Assembly (NCBI RefSeq): GCF_001430825.1
Contig: NZ_CP010535.1
Coordinates: forward strand, 248,001 to 312,000
Reading direction: 5' to 3'
DNA from: Sediminicola sp. YIK13
Lineage (GTDB): Bacteria > Bacteroidota > Bacteroidia > Flavobacteriales > Flavobacteriaceae
DNA: 64,000 bases
A program made the translations under genes and the position numbers. The first letter of the stretch is position 1, and each line of letters opens with the position of its first letter. Under the pieces are notes generated by a model, which did not search any database, was not told where the DNA came from, and saw only the letters and a program-made list of their open reading frames with translations. This document shows positions 52,700 to 61,180 of the stretch, piece by piece.

Positions 52700-53914
52700 T
52701 CAGTCGTGCTTAGGAACGGGCAGGTCAAAATACTCATTGGTAGTGGCGTCCAAGGTTTGGGAGAGCTTCAAAAAATTTTCCGTAGTGGGTTTGAGGCCCA
52801 CATATTTATCTATAATAGTGCGGTATTTGTATATGATAAAGGTATTTTCCACCTTGGGATCCAATTTGTTGAGGTGTATCTCACTGCCCTTATCCAAAAA
52901 GGAAGGTACAAACGTAAGTGCCAAATGTTCCAAATTCAATTCCTTGCCCACCTGTTCCAATTCCTTGATTCTTTTTTCTTTGGTATACCCTTGGTCATTT
53001 CCATAGACAAAATAGGCTTTTAGATATTTACTTCTATTACGGCTTTCCTGTTCCAAATAGGTCAACCAATTTTTGATGTCCTCCCAATTGGGATTGTTGC
53101 CCACGAAGTAGATAATACCGTGGTAACGCCCGTACTTGCAAACGGGACAGGTTTTGGTACCTTTATCTGGGCCCCAGGCATGGTATGGGGCAAAAGAGGG
53201 CTGATCTTCCCCAATTTCCAGTCCAGATTGCTGGGCCGAAGCCGGTTTTTCTGGATAATTAGGGATGTTCAACCCCAAGACAATATTGTGTTCGGCAATC
53301 TGAAGGTCATCGGAAATCAGGACCCTAAGCTTTCCACTACCACCCCTATTTTCAGGCGGATTCTTTTTCCAGGCAGGAAGCAGCAAAGGATCATCGTCAA
53401 AAACAAATTCGTCTATATAGTATTCATCGGGGATATTGGGTTCTTTGATGGCCATATGGATATGGGCGGGCATTACCGCTTTAGGGTAGGGCGCTGGCCT
53501 AATGGTATATATGGCATAATGTCCCTTGTCATCGGTTTTTACCCAGCCCCTTAAGTGTCCATGTCTTCTCGCTTTGGGCTCCATTCCCTCAACAGGGGAG
53601 TAGTATCCTTCGGCATCCGTTTGCCAGTAATAGATGATCACATTGGGGGCCGGTATTTTACCGCCAAGTTTATAAACAGTACCTGTAATAAGTAATTTTT
53701 GCCCTTTTTCGGTCCATCCGGCGCTGGTATCAACCGCAGCGATATTTTTCGGCATCCCAACGTACATCAGCTCACAACCATCGCAACCCCCGCCTACGAC
53801 TGCTTGACTTTGGTTTGGGGAGGATACAGGTGCTTTTTTTTGGGGCTGCCCATTGCAACTGCAAAGCATGGCAAGGAATGTAAAGAGAATATAAAATGGT
53901 GCCGAATTTTTCAT
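52700..53914 (-). CDS. Intradiol ring-cleavage dioxygenase-like lipoprotein with C-terminal CxxC domain
   Basis: 404 residues with a lipoprotein signal (FTFLAMLCSCNGQ). The dioxygenase domain (about 45-215) has the Fe(III) ligand pattern of protocatechuate dioxygenases: Tyr in GYYSP, then Tyr in RPAPYPKAVMPAHIHMAI, with the H-x-H pair. The C-terminal ~150 residues contain CPVCKYGRYHGIIYFVGNNPNW, a thioredoxin-like CxxC start, fused to it. It is an exported protein, unlike classic cytosolic ring-cleaving enzymes; the substrate is unknown. Confidence 0.85.
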   Translation of the reverse strand: MKNSAPFYILFTFLAMLCSCNGQPQKKAPVSSPNQSQAVVGGGCDGCELMYVGMPKNIAAVDTSAGWTEKGQKLLITGTVYKLGGKIPAPNVIIYYWQTDAEGYYSPVEGMEPKARRHGHLRGWVKTDDKGHYAIYTIRPAPYPKAVMPAHIHMAIKEPNIPDEYYIDEFVFDDDPLLLPAWKKNPPENRGGSGKLRVLISDDLQIAEHNIVLGLNIPNYPEKPASAQQSGLEIGEDQPSFAPYHAWGPDKGTKTCPVCKYGRYHGIIYFVGNNPNWEDIKNWLTYLEQESRNRSKYLKAYFVYGNDQGYTKEKRIKELEQVGKELNLEHLALTFVPSFLDKGSEIHLNKLDPKVENTFIIYKYRTIIDKYVGLKPTTENFLKLSQTLDATTNEYFDLPVPKHD

Positions 53915-53987
53915 AGATGGAGGTTTTGGTTCACAGTACTGCCACTAAATGAGAAAAACATACCCTCTAAATTACGGAATTTGTAGA

Positions 53988-54425
53988 TTATCCCTGTCCT
54001 TCCACAAATTGCTTAAATGCCTTTAGATATTTCATGGTTTGCTTTTTAAAGGCCCAGGGCATCAAAAATGCAAAATATTTCATCATGCCCTTGAATTCAA
54101 ATTCCTGTTCAGAAATGTATCTGGTTTTTGTATCTGAGATTTTCTCGAATTTGTTTTTTACAATATTAAAGACGCCGTCGGCTTCATAGGTACCACTAAA
54201 TTCTTGGGGTAGTTTGCGTACAGTGATCGTCTCTATCATCTCTATATCGCGCTTTCCCATTTTATAAACTAACTTGGATCTCGCCCCAACCTCTCCGGGG
54301 GAACCACTCAGATTTTCAAAACTCTGAAGGCCTTCCATCCATTCCTTTAAATTGTCTGGATTGTCAAAAAGTGCAATGACCTTATCAATTGGCCTATCTA
54401 TGTCTATGGAAATGGTATATTTCAT
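53988..54425 (-). CDS. SRPBCC family protein
   Basis: 145 residues from the ATG at 54425 (MKYTISIDIDRPIDKVIALFDNPDNLKEWM), six bases after the next gene's stop at 54431. The N-terminal DRPIDKVIALFDNPDN and the helix-grip strands (GTYEADGVFNIVKNKFEKISD) define the START/Bet v1-like SRPBCC fold that binds hydrophobic ligands. It ends with a basic helix. Two-gene unit with the membrane protein upstream. Confidence 0.88.
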   Translation of the reverse strand: MKYTISIDIDRPIDKVIALFDNPDNLKEWMEGLQSFENLSGSPGEVGARSKLVYKMGKRDIEMIETITVRKLPQEFSGTYEADGVFNIVKNKFEKISDTKTRYISEQEFEFKGMMKYFAFLMPWAFKKQTMKYLKAFKQFVEGQG

Positions 54426-54430
54426 AAGTT

Positions 54431-54868
54431 CTATAGGGTTAAATTGCTTCTTTTTCTGTGGAGTCCCAAAGCTAATTTTCCGCCAAACCATGCCATGGGA
54501 ATATACGCGCCCACCAGATCCAGGACAATAAACCAAGAAGGGGCGGGCAGTAGAAAGCTATTTATGATACCGCCCAACATAAAGGCAGCACCAATCCCAA
54601 AAGCATACCTCATTTTGTAGGTGGCGGCAATCAGTGCCGCCAATAAGGCGCCGGCAAATGTGCCCAGCGCATGGGCCAGGAACGGGAAAATAAAATTTTT
54701 GGCCTCAAAGAGGTGCATGGAAGCTCTTAGACCTTCCATAGTAGTGACATCTGCACCCTCGGGCGGTGGGATAACATCGCCTCCGGACATAATGAGCCCC
54801 ATGTTTACAACACTACCTATAACGAGCCCTAAAAGGACTGCTAGTACATTTCTGATGGCTTTTTTCAT
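54431..54868 (-). CDS. Four-helix membrane protein
   Basis: 145 residues with four predicted helices (about 5-24, 55-77, 82-104 and 112-130). The pattern GSVVNMGLIMSGGDVIPPPEGAD followed by FLAHALGTFAGALLAALIAA is conserved among uncharacterised Bacteroidota membrane proteins. No function is known. It sits in an operon with the SRPBCC gene. Confidence 0.72.
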   Translation of the reverse strand: MKKAIRNVLAVLLGLVIGSVVNMGLIMSGGDVIPPPEGADVTTMEGLRASMHLFEAKNFIFPFLAHALGTFAGALLAALIAATYKMRYAFGIGAAFMLGGIINSFLLPAPSWFIVLDLVGAYIPMAWFGGKLALGLHRKRSNLTL

Positions 54869-54906
54869 AAGGAGAAGTTTTTGGTTTATCGGTTGGTACT
54901 TTTGTG

Positions 54907-56538
54907 TTATAAGGGTAGCACCACTATAAAGGTAGTACCTTTGCCGGGAATACTGGTAAATTCTATACTGCCTTTTAATAGTTCTACGTATTGAAAAACA
55001 ATATTGAGGCCAAGCCCTGTGCCTGCAATATGGGTAGAATTGCTACCTCTAAAATATTTGCTGAAAATCTTCTTTTGGTCCACAAAAGGAATTCCTATCC
55101 CCGAATCCACAATAGACAGGACCATATTATGTTCTTGCAGTTGCGTTTTTATTTGAATTTCTCCTTCGGAATATTTAATGGCATTTGATAGCAGGTTTAT
55201 AAATATGCCCCCGTATAGGTTTACATCAATATTGATTTCGGTAGAACCTTGATGAGTATAGTTTAAATTTTGTCCCTTTTTGGTTATGGCGCTAATTTCC
55301 GTAAGAAGGGCATTAGTAAGTTTCTTGATATCGGTAGTTATTTTTTGGGTATTGACCTTACCGCCTTCAATTTTTCCTATGGTAAGAAGGTCATCCAAGA
55401 TTTGTACAAGATTGATTACTGCAGACCGTATCTTATCTAATTGCAACTGTATATGTTCTAGTTTTCCCTTTTGTATATATTTCTCAATAAGGGTGGCAGA
55501 AAGGCCGATGATGGTCAATGGGGTACGGAACTCATGGGAGGTAATAGAGACAAAATTTGATTTTAACTCGCTAATTTTCTTTTCCCTTTCCAAGGAATTA
55601 ATTAGTTCGGCAGTGCGTTCCTTAACCTTTTCTTCCAAGGACAAATTCAAGGCCTGTAGTTTGTTTTCTGCAAGTTTTAAGGTAGATATATCTTGTATGG
55701 TCCCTTTCAAACTGTACATCTTAGCGGCTTTTTTAAAATCAGGCTGACAGATAATGACAACCGTTTTATTTGCTCCATTTGGGAGATTCAGCTTTACGTT
55801 CAATTGAAATGGTATTCCCTTCTGGGTTGCTTTTGAAAGGGCCTTATCAAGTTCCATCCATTCATGGGAAGAAATTAATTTTTTAACATGGTTAAAGGTA
55901 GGATCCTTGAGATGGGATTCGAGACCAAAAATACGGTACATCTCTTTGGACCAATGAAAGCGTTTGGTTTTGGGTTCATATTCCCAACTACCAACCATGG
56001 ATAAGCGTTGGGCTTCATGTAATTTTGTCTCGATTTCTTTTGTCTTTTCATTCACCTTCAAGAGTTTATCAAAGGCTTTTTGTTGTTCAGTAGTATCTTG
56101 TACTGTGCCGATCATACGGACCAGGTTACCCTTGGAATCCTTGAAACACCTACCTCTGGTAATAACAGAAATAACCGAGTTGTCTTTTTTAACAATTCTA
56201 TTTTCCAAATAGAATGTTGTTTTATTATTAACCGCCTCCTCCAGGGCCTTAACATAAAATTCTTTGTCTTTTTCATGGACGTGATGTAGTGCGAGTTGAT
56301 AGGAGGGGACTGCTTCATTGGGTTCCAATCCCAACATTTGGTACATCATATCTGACCACTCTACGGTGTTGGTCACAAGATCCCAATTCCAACTTCCGAT
56401 ATTGGAAAGTTGTTGGGTATGATTCAACATATGTTTATAGTAGCCAACTTGCAAATGGTATGATTCCGCAGCATCTAGCTGTGCTTCTAGCTCCTTTATC
56501 CTATGCTCTAGTGAATCTATAGTTGGTTTAATTTCCAT
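54907..56538 (-). CDS. PAS-domain sensor histidine kinase
   Basis: 543 residues without membrane segments. Two PAS domains (about 45-165 and 180-295; SNIGSWNWDLVTNTVEWSDMMYQMLGL and SMVGSWEYEPKTKRFHWSKEMYRIFGL) are followed by HisKA with SHEFRTPLTIIG (phospho-acceptor His about 336) and a HATPase_c domain with INLLSNAIKYS, VDSGIGIPF and GTGLGLNI. It is a soluble sensor; the signal and the partner response regulator are not encoded next to it. A short coiled coil precedes the first PAS. Confidence 0.93.
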   Translation of the reverse strand: MEIKPTIDSLEHRIKELEAQLDAAESYHLQVGYYKHMLNHTQQLSNIGSWNWDLVTNTVEWSDMMYQMLGLEPNEAVPSYQLALHHVHEKDKEFYVKALEEAVNNKTTFYLENRIVKKDNSVISVITRGRCFKDSKGNLVRMIGTVQDTTEQQKAFDKLLKVNEKTKEIETKLHEAQRLSMVGSWEYEPKTKRFHWSKEMYRIFGLESHLKDPTFNHVKKLISSHEWMELDKALSKATQKGIPFQLNVKLNLPNGANKTVVIICQPDFKKAAKMYSLKGTIQDISTLKLAENKLQALNLSLEEKVKERTAELINSLEREKKISELKSNFVSITSHEFRTPLTIIGLSATLIEKYIQKGKLEHIQLQLDKIRSAVINLVQILDDLLTIGKIEGGKVNTQKITTDIKKLTNALLTEISAITKKGQNLNYTHQGSTEINIDVNLYGGIFINLLSNAIKYSEGEIQIKTQLQEHNMVLSIVDSGIGIPFVDQKKIFSKYFRGSNSTHIAGTGLGLNIVFQYVELLKGSIEFTSIPGKGTTFIVVLPL

Positions 56539-56750
56539 TTATATCTTTACAATTAATTATTGGGGTCTCGATGTTCTTCATGTCACTTCTTTTTGGGTGA
56601 AATGTGAATTGAACGGAAATTTTGTATGGCGGAGGTACTTAAAGATATAAAATATTCTCTATATATGCTTATATGAGTAAATTATCTCTTACAGCGGACA
56701 AGATTCACCCAAATAATTGAAGAGGAGATTACATATTCAATTGCCACATG

Positions 56751-57188
56751 CTATGAAATAGTGGCGTAGATTATTAATATCCCAAATAGGAGGGATAGGG
56801 GAGATATGATTCGGATAACCGTTGGGTTTAAAATCGCTGCACATTTTAATGCGTACTGATGGTGCAACCTTCTGGGAACAAAATAGAGTACAAGGGAAGT
56901 GGCCAACATAAACCATCCCAAGACAAGGAATAGCATAGGGTAGTTGGAAAAATCGGCATAAAGGACCAAAGCAGCTGCCGGGACCATCCGAAGGGTTATT
57001 TCCATATAATTGATGAGGGGGGTACTGCCAGCTTTGCTAATAGTTGCCCTGGCCTTAGTAGGGTATAGGAGCATAAGAAATGCAACTCCAATGAGGAATA
57101 TTCCAAATAAAATAAGGATCCATTTAGAAAGAAACACCATAGTCCTATGCTTAGGTTCCCTCAATATAGTCAAAAATGAATCAAGCAT
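56751..57188 (-). CDS. Four-helix membrane protein, unknown
   Basis: 145 residues, four hydrophobic helices at about 23-42, 65-82, 86-104 and 125-143. No known family was recognised. It lies just before the cspA terminator. Confidence 0.68.
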   Translation of the reverse strand: MLDSFLTILREPKHRTMVFLSKWILILFGIFLIGVAFLMLLYPTKARATISKAGSTPLINYMEITLRMVPAAALVLYADFSNYPMLFLVLGWFMLATSLVLYFVPRRLHHQYALKCAAILNPTVIRIISPLSLLFGILIIYATIS

Positions 57189-57228
57189 AAACAGCTAAAG
57201 ATTACGTTAGCTCATTTTTGGGCATAAA

Positions 57229-57256
57229 AAAAGCCTATCAATCGATAGGCCTTATT
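57229..57256. terminator. Terminator between cspA and the membrane protein gene
   Basis: AAGCCTATC (57231-57239) / GATAGGC (57244-57250) with AATC loop, flanked by an A-run. On the minus strand it follows the cspA stop. Confidence 0.8.
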
Positions 57257-57274
57257 TCTAGAAAAGAAATGAAG

Positions 57275-57469
57275 TTAGTCAATAACTTTTACGTTAACCG
57301 CGTTCAATCCTTTTTTTCCTTGCTCCAATTCAAATTCAACTTCGTCACCCTCACGGATTTCGTCGATCAAACCTGATACGTGTACAAAATGTTCTTTGTT
57401 AGATCCTTCTTCAGTTATGAAGCCAAATCCTTTTGCATCGTTGAAAAATTTTACTGTTCCTGTACTCAT
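57275..57469 (-). CDS. Cold-shock domain protein CspA family
   Basis: 64 residues, one OB-fold cold-shock domain. RNP-1 is KGFGFI and RNP-2 is HFVHVSGL, both intact. Binds single-stranded RNA or DNA and acts as an RNA chaperone. It is monocistronic, with a terminator downstream. Confidence 0.96.
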   Translation of the reverse strand: MSTGTVKFFNDAKGFGFITEEGSNKEHFVHVSGLIDEIREGDEVEFELEQGKKGLNAVNVKVID

Positions 57470-57555
57470 TATAAAAATTAATTAATTACTAAATAGTTGA
57501 CAAAGATCGTATTAATAAATTAGATTTCTCTGATTTAAATCATATGATTTTGTTT

Positions 57556-57996
57556 TTATGCGCTTTTTTTCGATTTTCTATATAAATATGAATTGAAAAT
57601 GTTCCTCTTGGCAAAACGCATTTGCTTGTCAGAGTTGATCATCTTCACATAAATATTCTTTGTCACCCCAAAAAATTCGTACGTATTGCCGTCCAAAAAG
57701 GTGATTTCCATTAACAAGCCTTTATGCGTAAAATCCGCAATTCCAGATTCATTGGTGGTTATCTTGTATTCTTCTAAATTGGCTTCCTTGGTTTCTGGTG
57801 CAATACTCACCAAAAAATGGTATCCATCTATGATTTTTTGACTCTTTACCTGAGCCTCTTCAAACAAGGCATCTTCCTTCTGGAATTTATCCGGGTGCCA
57901 TTCTTTTACTAAATTTCTATAGGTTGTTTTTAGCTGTTTTAGGTCTATATCCTTATCAACGTTGAACAATTTCCTGTATTCATTAATACGCTTCAT
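57556..57996 (-). CDS. DnaJ-domain protein with C-terminal KTSC domain
   Basis: 146 residues from the ATG at 57996 (MKRINEYRKLFNVDKDIDLKQLK). The J domain is complete with HPD in EWHPDKFQ. After a short linker, the C-terminal half (GLLMEITFLDGNTYEFFGVTKNIYVKMINSDKQMRFAKRNI) matches the KTSC domain. It probably directs DnaK/Hsp70 to a nucleic-acid or stress-related client; KTSC domains are linked to RNA metabolism. Confidence 0.88.
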   Translation of the reverse strand: MKRINEYRKLFNVDKDIDLKQLKTTYRNLVKEWHPDKFQKEDALFEEAQVKSQKIIDGYHFLVSIAPETKEANLEEYKITTNESGIADFTHKGLLMEITFLDGNTYEFFGVTKNIYVKMINSDKQMRFAKRNIFNSYLYRKSKKSA

Positions 57997-58198
57997 GCAT
58001 TCTCCTTTTATTAATCCCAATCAGGCCTCTATAAATAATTGGTTATGAGTGGAATACCGACAATTTTTTTTTTAACTGGGCGCAAAGCTACTCCTAATTA
58101 TTGATCTGACCTATTGCGATTGGAAGATTTATTTTTTGTAGATAATTTAAACCTTTAATAGGTGCTTTGTGGATATGCATTTTGCATATTTGAAGACA

Positions 58199-58714
58199 TC
58201 ACATATTTACAAATTCCAGGCCTGCATTGGGAAATTGGCGTAAATCGTGCTCCGTTTCGTTCAGGAGGATACCGTGTTCCAAGTAAGCCTTTAGGTTGGC
58301 CAGCCAAAAAGTCCAACCATTGCTACACCCAAAATGGATTTGCATTTTGCTCTTTTCGTCCGTGGGAATGTTGTATTGCTTCAGGGTGACCAATATACTA
58401 GAGCCCTTTTCGTGCAGTGTTATGGCTACACGGCAATCTCCGGCAAAGCTTATTTCCAAAAAATCCTTGCCGTTAGCATTCAGAACGGTCCCTTTTTCCT
58501 GTCCGTCCCAATTGTGCCATTCCCAGGTATACGTATCCCCTTGTTGAATGAAGTCGGACGCGTTTCTCACTTTAGCATCCTTTCCAAGGTATTCTGCACT
58601 TTTCAAGAACCAGGACATGATGCCCGCAGTAGTGGCCCAGCACCAGTATATTTTTTCCAAGGGAGCCTTGATATATATTTTCTTGGTAAAGGAATCAAAG
58701 GTCAGTAGTTCCAT
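58199..58714 (-). CDS. SRPBCC domain protein, AHSA1-like
   Basis: 171 residues. KIYIKAPLEKIYWCWATTAGIMSWFLKSAEYL is the AHSA1/SRPBCC opening, and LKQYNIPTDEKSKMQIHFGCSNGWTFWLANLKAYLEHG is its conserved end. Ligand unknown. The 5' end overlaps the upstream serine hydrolase gene by 20 bp. Confidence 0.9.
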   Translation of the reverse strand: MELLTFDSFTKKIYIKAPLEKIYWCWATTAGIMSWFLKSAEYLGKDAKVRNASDFIQQGDTYTWEWHNWDGQEKGTVLNANGKDFLEISFAGDCRVAITLHEKGSSILVTLKQYNIPTDEKSKMQIHFGCSNGWTFWLANLKAYLEHGILLNETEHDLRQFPNAGLEFVNM

Positions 58715-59891
58715 AGGTTCCGTTTTTTATGGATAATTGCAGCTGGTAGAGCTCCCTGCCCAATTCGGCGAGAAAAGGGATGCCCACCGATTCATACTCG
58801 TATTGGTCATCATTAAAGATGCCATCCTCGTTCACCAAAATAGTGGCCGTGATCAAAAATTCAATGTCGTTTTTTGTATCTTTAAGATACGCACAATCTG
58901 TTAAGGCACCATAGGCATATCCCACTTTATTGTAAATTTTCAGGGTCTTCGGGATTGGCTCTTTTGTATCACCGTACATAAAGAATTTTCCATAGCTGTC
59001 ATAAAATTCCCTTGTGTTATAGCCCACTTCTCTTGGGAGAGCACTCATGGCCTTCAAAAGCCGCTGTCGTTGTTCCTTGTTAATATGGAACTGCTCTTTT
59101 TTTGAAAATAATTCCGGAAACATAATACGTTTCAGTACAGCGTGCTGGGCTTCAATAGGGTAATAGTTTTTAAGGCCAAAATCAAAGGGTTCCATTACAA
59201 GTTCACCATCATGATAATATCCCTTTCCTTTTTTGATACTGTTCAGGGATAACGGTCTTGGGGCTTTGTTGTAGGATCGCGTCCTATTCATGAGGGTGCT
59301 GTCATTCAAATACACTACAAGTGGCCTGGTAGTGGTTCGGTCCGCATTTTCTGTTGATAAACGGTGGGAGATACGAATAGGTACAATGCCCTTATTTTCC
59401 AATCGGTTGTTGATCTCATCCGTGCCCAAAAACTCGAATAACCGGTTATAGGCATCGTTATCGCTAGCCGCGAATATTTTGATGATTTCCTCGGCAAAAG
59501 TGGTCGTGATGGTATCCCCTTCCACAAAAAAACGGGTATCCATGGTAAGGGTGTCGTTCTCGTTCAGTTTTTCCAAGGCCAGGACAGCAATGGGCAACTT
59601 GACGGTACTGGCAGGATAAAAATAATTTTCCGCATTAACCTGAAAATCATGGTCATCTAAAATAACACTATCATTTCTTCTGGTTACCGCAGTAAAAAGG
59701 ACCTGTACTTCGTACTTCGAAATGCTGTCCATTACCCTTTTTATATTCAGATGGTTGGATTGGAGGACATAGGCCAAAGGATCCACTGGAGGAGAAGGAG
59801 TATCTTCCTTGCAGCTGAAGGTCGTTAAAAGGATCCAAAAGGCAAAGAGGTATTTGTGGCTCAAAGCGATAGGTTTAAATTTTAAAGGCAC
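58695..59891 (-). CDS. Class A beta-lactamase-like serine hydrolase lipoprotein
   Basis: 398 residues. A lipoprotein signal (FAFWILLTTFSCKED) is followed by a class-A-like domain: nucleophile in YPASTVKLPI (STVK, about residue 98), SDN in FAASDNDAYNRLFE (about 150). The start is GTG at 59891, because no Met codon is found before the catalytic domain. It may be a D,D-peptidase or esterase; true beta-lactamase activity is not established, since the KTG-like motif is not clearly recognisable. It heads a unit with the SRPBCC gene. Confidence 0.85.
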   Translation of the reverse strand: MPLKFKPIALSHKYLFAFWILLTTFSCKEDTPSPPVDPLAYVLQSNHLNIKRVMDSISKYEVQVLFTAVTRRNDSVILDDHDFQVNAENYFYPASTVKLPIAVLALEKLNENDTLTMDTRFFVEGDTITTTFAEEIIKIFAASDNDAYNRLFEFLGTDEINNRLENKGIVPIRISHRLSTENADRTTTRPLVVYLNDSTLMNRTRSYNKAPRPLSLNSIKKGKGYYHDGELVMEPFDFGLKNYYPIEAQHAVLKRIMFPELFSKKEQFHINKEQRQRLLKAMSALPREVGYNTREFYDSYGKFFMYGDTKEPIPKTLKIYNKVGYAYGALTDCAYLKDTKNDIEFLITATILVNEDGIFNDDQYEYESVGIPFLAELGRELYQLQLSIKNGTYGTTDL

Positions 59892-59906
59892 CGTTGCTAG
59901 TGGGGA

Positions 59907-60149
59907 CTAGTCTTCATAAACTTCCCCCCTATGTGGTTTTAAGGCATCACGGACCTGTATCATTTTGGATTCGTCTACCACCAAAAAGGCAATACTGTGC
60001 ATTTCGCTATACGTCTTGTAACCGGTGATGCCCAAATCCAATTTCTCGGCAATGATATAATCCGTTAAGTGTACCTCGTGGTGTTCTGCTGTTTTAGCGG
60101 CAGTGGGACCTCTAAAGTCCCAAATCAATTTAATTCTTCGGTTGCTCAT
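59907..60149 (-). CDS. Conserved small protein of flavobacteria
   Basis: 80 residues from the ATG at 60149 (MSNRRIKLIWDFRGPTAAKTAEHHEVHLTDY). It has a mixed alpha/beta pattern (GITGYKTYSEMHSIAFLVVDESKMIQVRDALKPHRGEVYED) that resembles ferredoxin-like ACT-type small proteins. No motif. It starts next to a conserved gene unit and is probably co-transcribed with the serine hydrolase. Confidence 0.72.
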   Translation of the reverse strand: MSNRRIKLIWDFRGPTAAKTAEHHEVHLTDYIIAEKLDLGITGYKTYSEMHSIAFLVVDESKMIQVRDALKPHRGEVYED

Positions 60150-60274
60150 GGGTATTAAGGAACTAGGTCCCAAATGTTTTTTTCTGTTGGCAATGGCTTA
60201 GTGTTTCTAAACATTTGTTAAAAATAGTTGATTTTTAGCAGAAAATCAGAACTTGCACAGCGATGGTTATTTGT

Positions 60275-60282
60275 TACTTTTG
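60275..60282 (+). promoter_or_regulatory. -7 box in front of the SurA-like lipoprotein gene
   Basis: TACTTTTG ends 4 bp before the ATG at 60287, implying a start of transcription at or near the start codon, as for recR. Confidence 0.6.
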
Positions 60283-60286
60283 CAGG

Positions 60287-61180
60287 ATGTTTTTTATAAC
60301 ACGACATTTCATTAAACTTTTCACCCTGATTTTAGCGGTTGCGATTCTTTTATTAGGAGCCTCATGCGAGGGGATCTGGAAAAAAAAGAAGGATAATGGG
60401 GCTATTGCCCGTGTTGGGGAAGTGTATCTTTATCAGGAGGATATCGCACCACTTATTACGGATAACATGTCTAAAGAGGACAGTGCTTCCTTTGTTTCCA
60501 ATTATATAAATATTTGGGCATCCAAGCAATTGTTGCTCTCAAAATCAAAAATCAACTTACCGGTAGATAAATTGGCGGAATTTGATAAACTGGTAGACGA
60601 TTACAGAATAGATCTATACACCAGGGCATACAAAGAAGCTTTGGTACAACAGGCGCTGGATACTATTGTAAATGAAGAAGAGCTGTTCGCATTCTATGAG
60701 AACGAAAAGGAGAATTTTAAGTTGAGAGAGAAACTCATGATGATCCGTTTTGTGGAAATTCCTCCACAGTTTATGAAAAAGGACGCCCTAGCAGAAAAAA
60801 TAAGACGATTCAATAAAAGAGATCAAGCTTATCTCGACTCAATTAGTGTGCAGTTTAGAAAACTAAACCTGAATGATTCTGTATGGGTAAAGGTGTCCAG
60901 GATCGTTAAGGAAATTAATCCCTTAAACCTTGAAAATGAGGAGCAGTATTTAAAAAAATCACAATTTTTTGAAATACAGGATTCATTAGGGGTATATTTG
61001 GGCAAGGTAATTGATGTGCTTGAGGTGAATGATACTGCGCCACTATCCTTCATAAGACCTTCAATTAGGCAGGTGCTGATGAATAGAAGAAGGTTGGATT
61101 ATATGCGAAAGCTGGAAACCGAGATTATTGATGAGGCCGTAAAAGAAAAAGAATTTGAGATATATGTACAAGATGAATAG
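60287..61180 (+). CDS. SurA/PpiD-like envelope chaperone lipoprotein
   Basis: 297 residues from the ATG at 60287 (MFFITRHFIKLFTLILAVAI), as the -7 box eliminates the upstream start. Lipobox GASC. The N-terminal core (AIARVGEVYLYQEDIAPLI, then VSNYINIWASKQLLLSKSKINLPVDKL) matches SurA N-domains, and the rest is helical without an obvious parvulin domain. It is probably a chaperone for outer-membrane protein assembly. It overlaps the next SurA-like gene by 8 bp. Confidence 0.82.
   Translation: MFFITRHFIKLFTLILAVAILLLGASCEGIWKKKKDNGAIARVGEVYLYQEDIAPLITDNMSKEDSASFVSNYINIWASKQLLLSKSKINLPVDKLAEFDKLVDDYRIDLYTRAYKEALVQQALDTIVNEEELFAFYENEKENFKLREKLMMIRFVEIPPQFMKKDALAEKIRRFNKRDQAYLDSISVQFRKLNLNDSVWVKVSRIVKEINPLNLENEEQYLKKSQFFEIQDSLGVYLGKVIDVLEVNDTAPLSFIRPSIRQVLMNRRRLDYMRKLETEIIDEAVKEKEFEIYVQDE

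Noticed and set aside
56640-56690. Sequence with ATATTCTCTATAT similar to part of the ~66-bp element
   Set aside because: Only about 13 bases resemble it, and neither the hairpin nor the GTTATTAAC end is present.
58199-58389. Plus-strand frames opposite the SRPBCC gene
   Set aside because: The minus-strand protein has clear family motifs over its whole length; the plus-strand frames are shadows.
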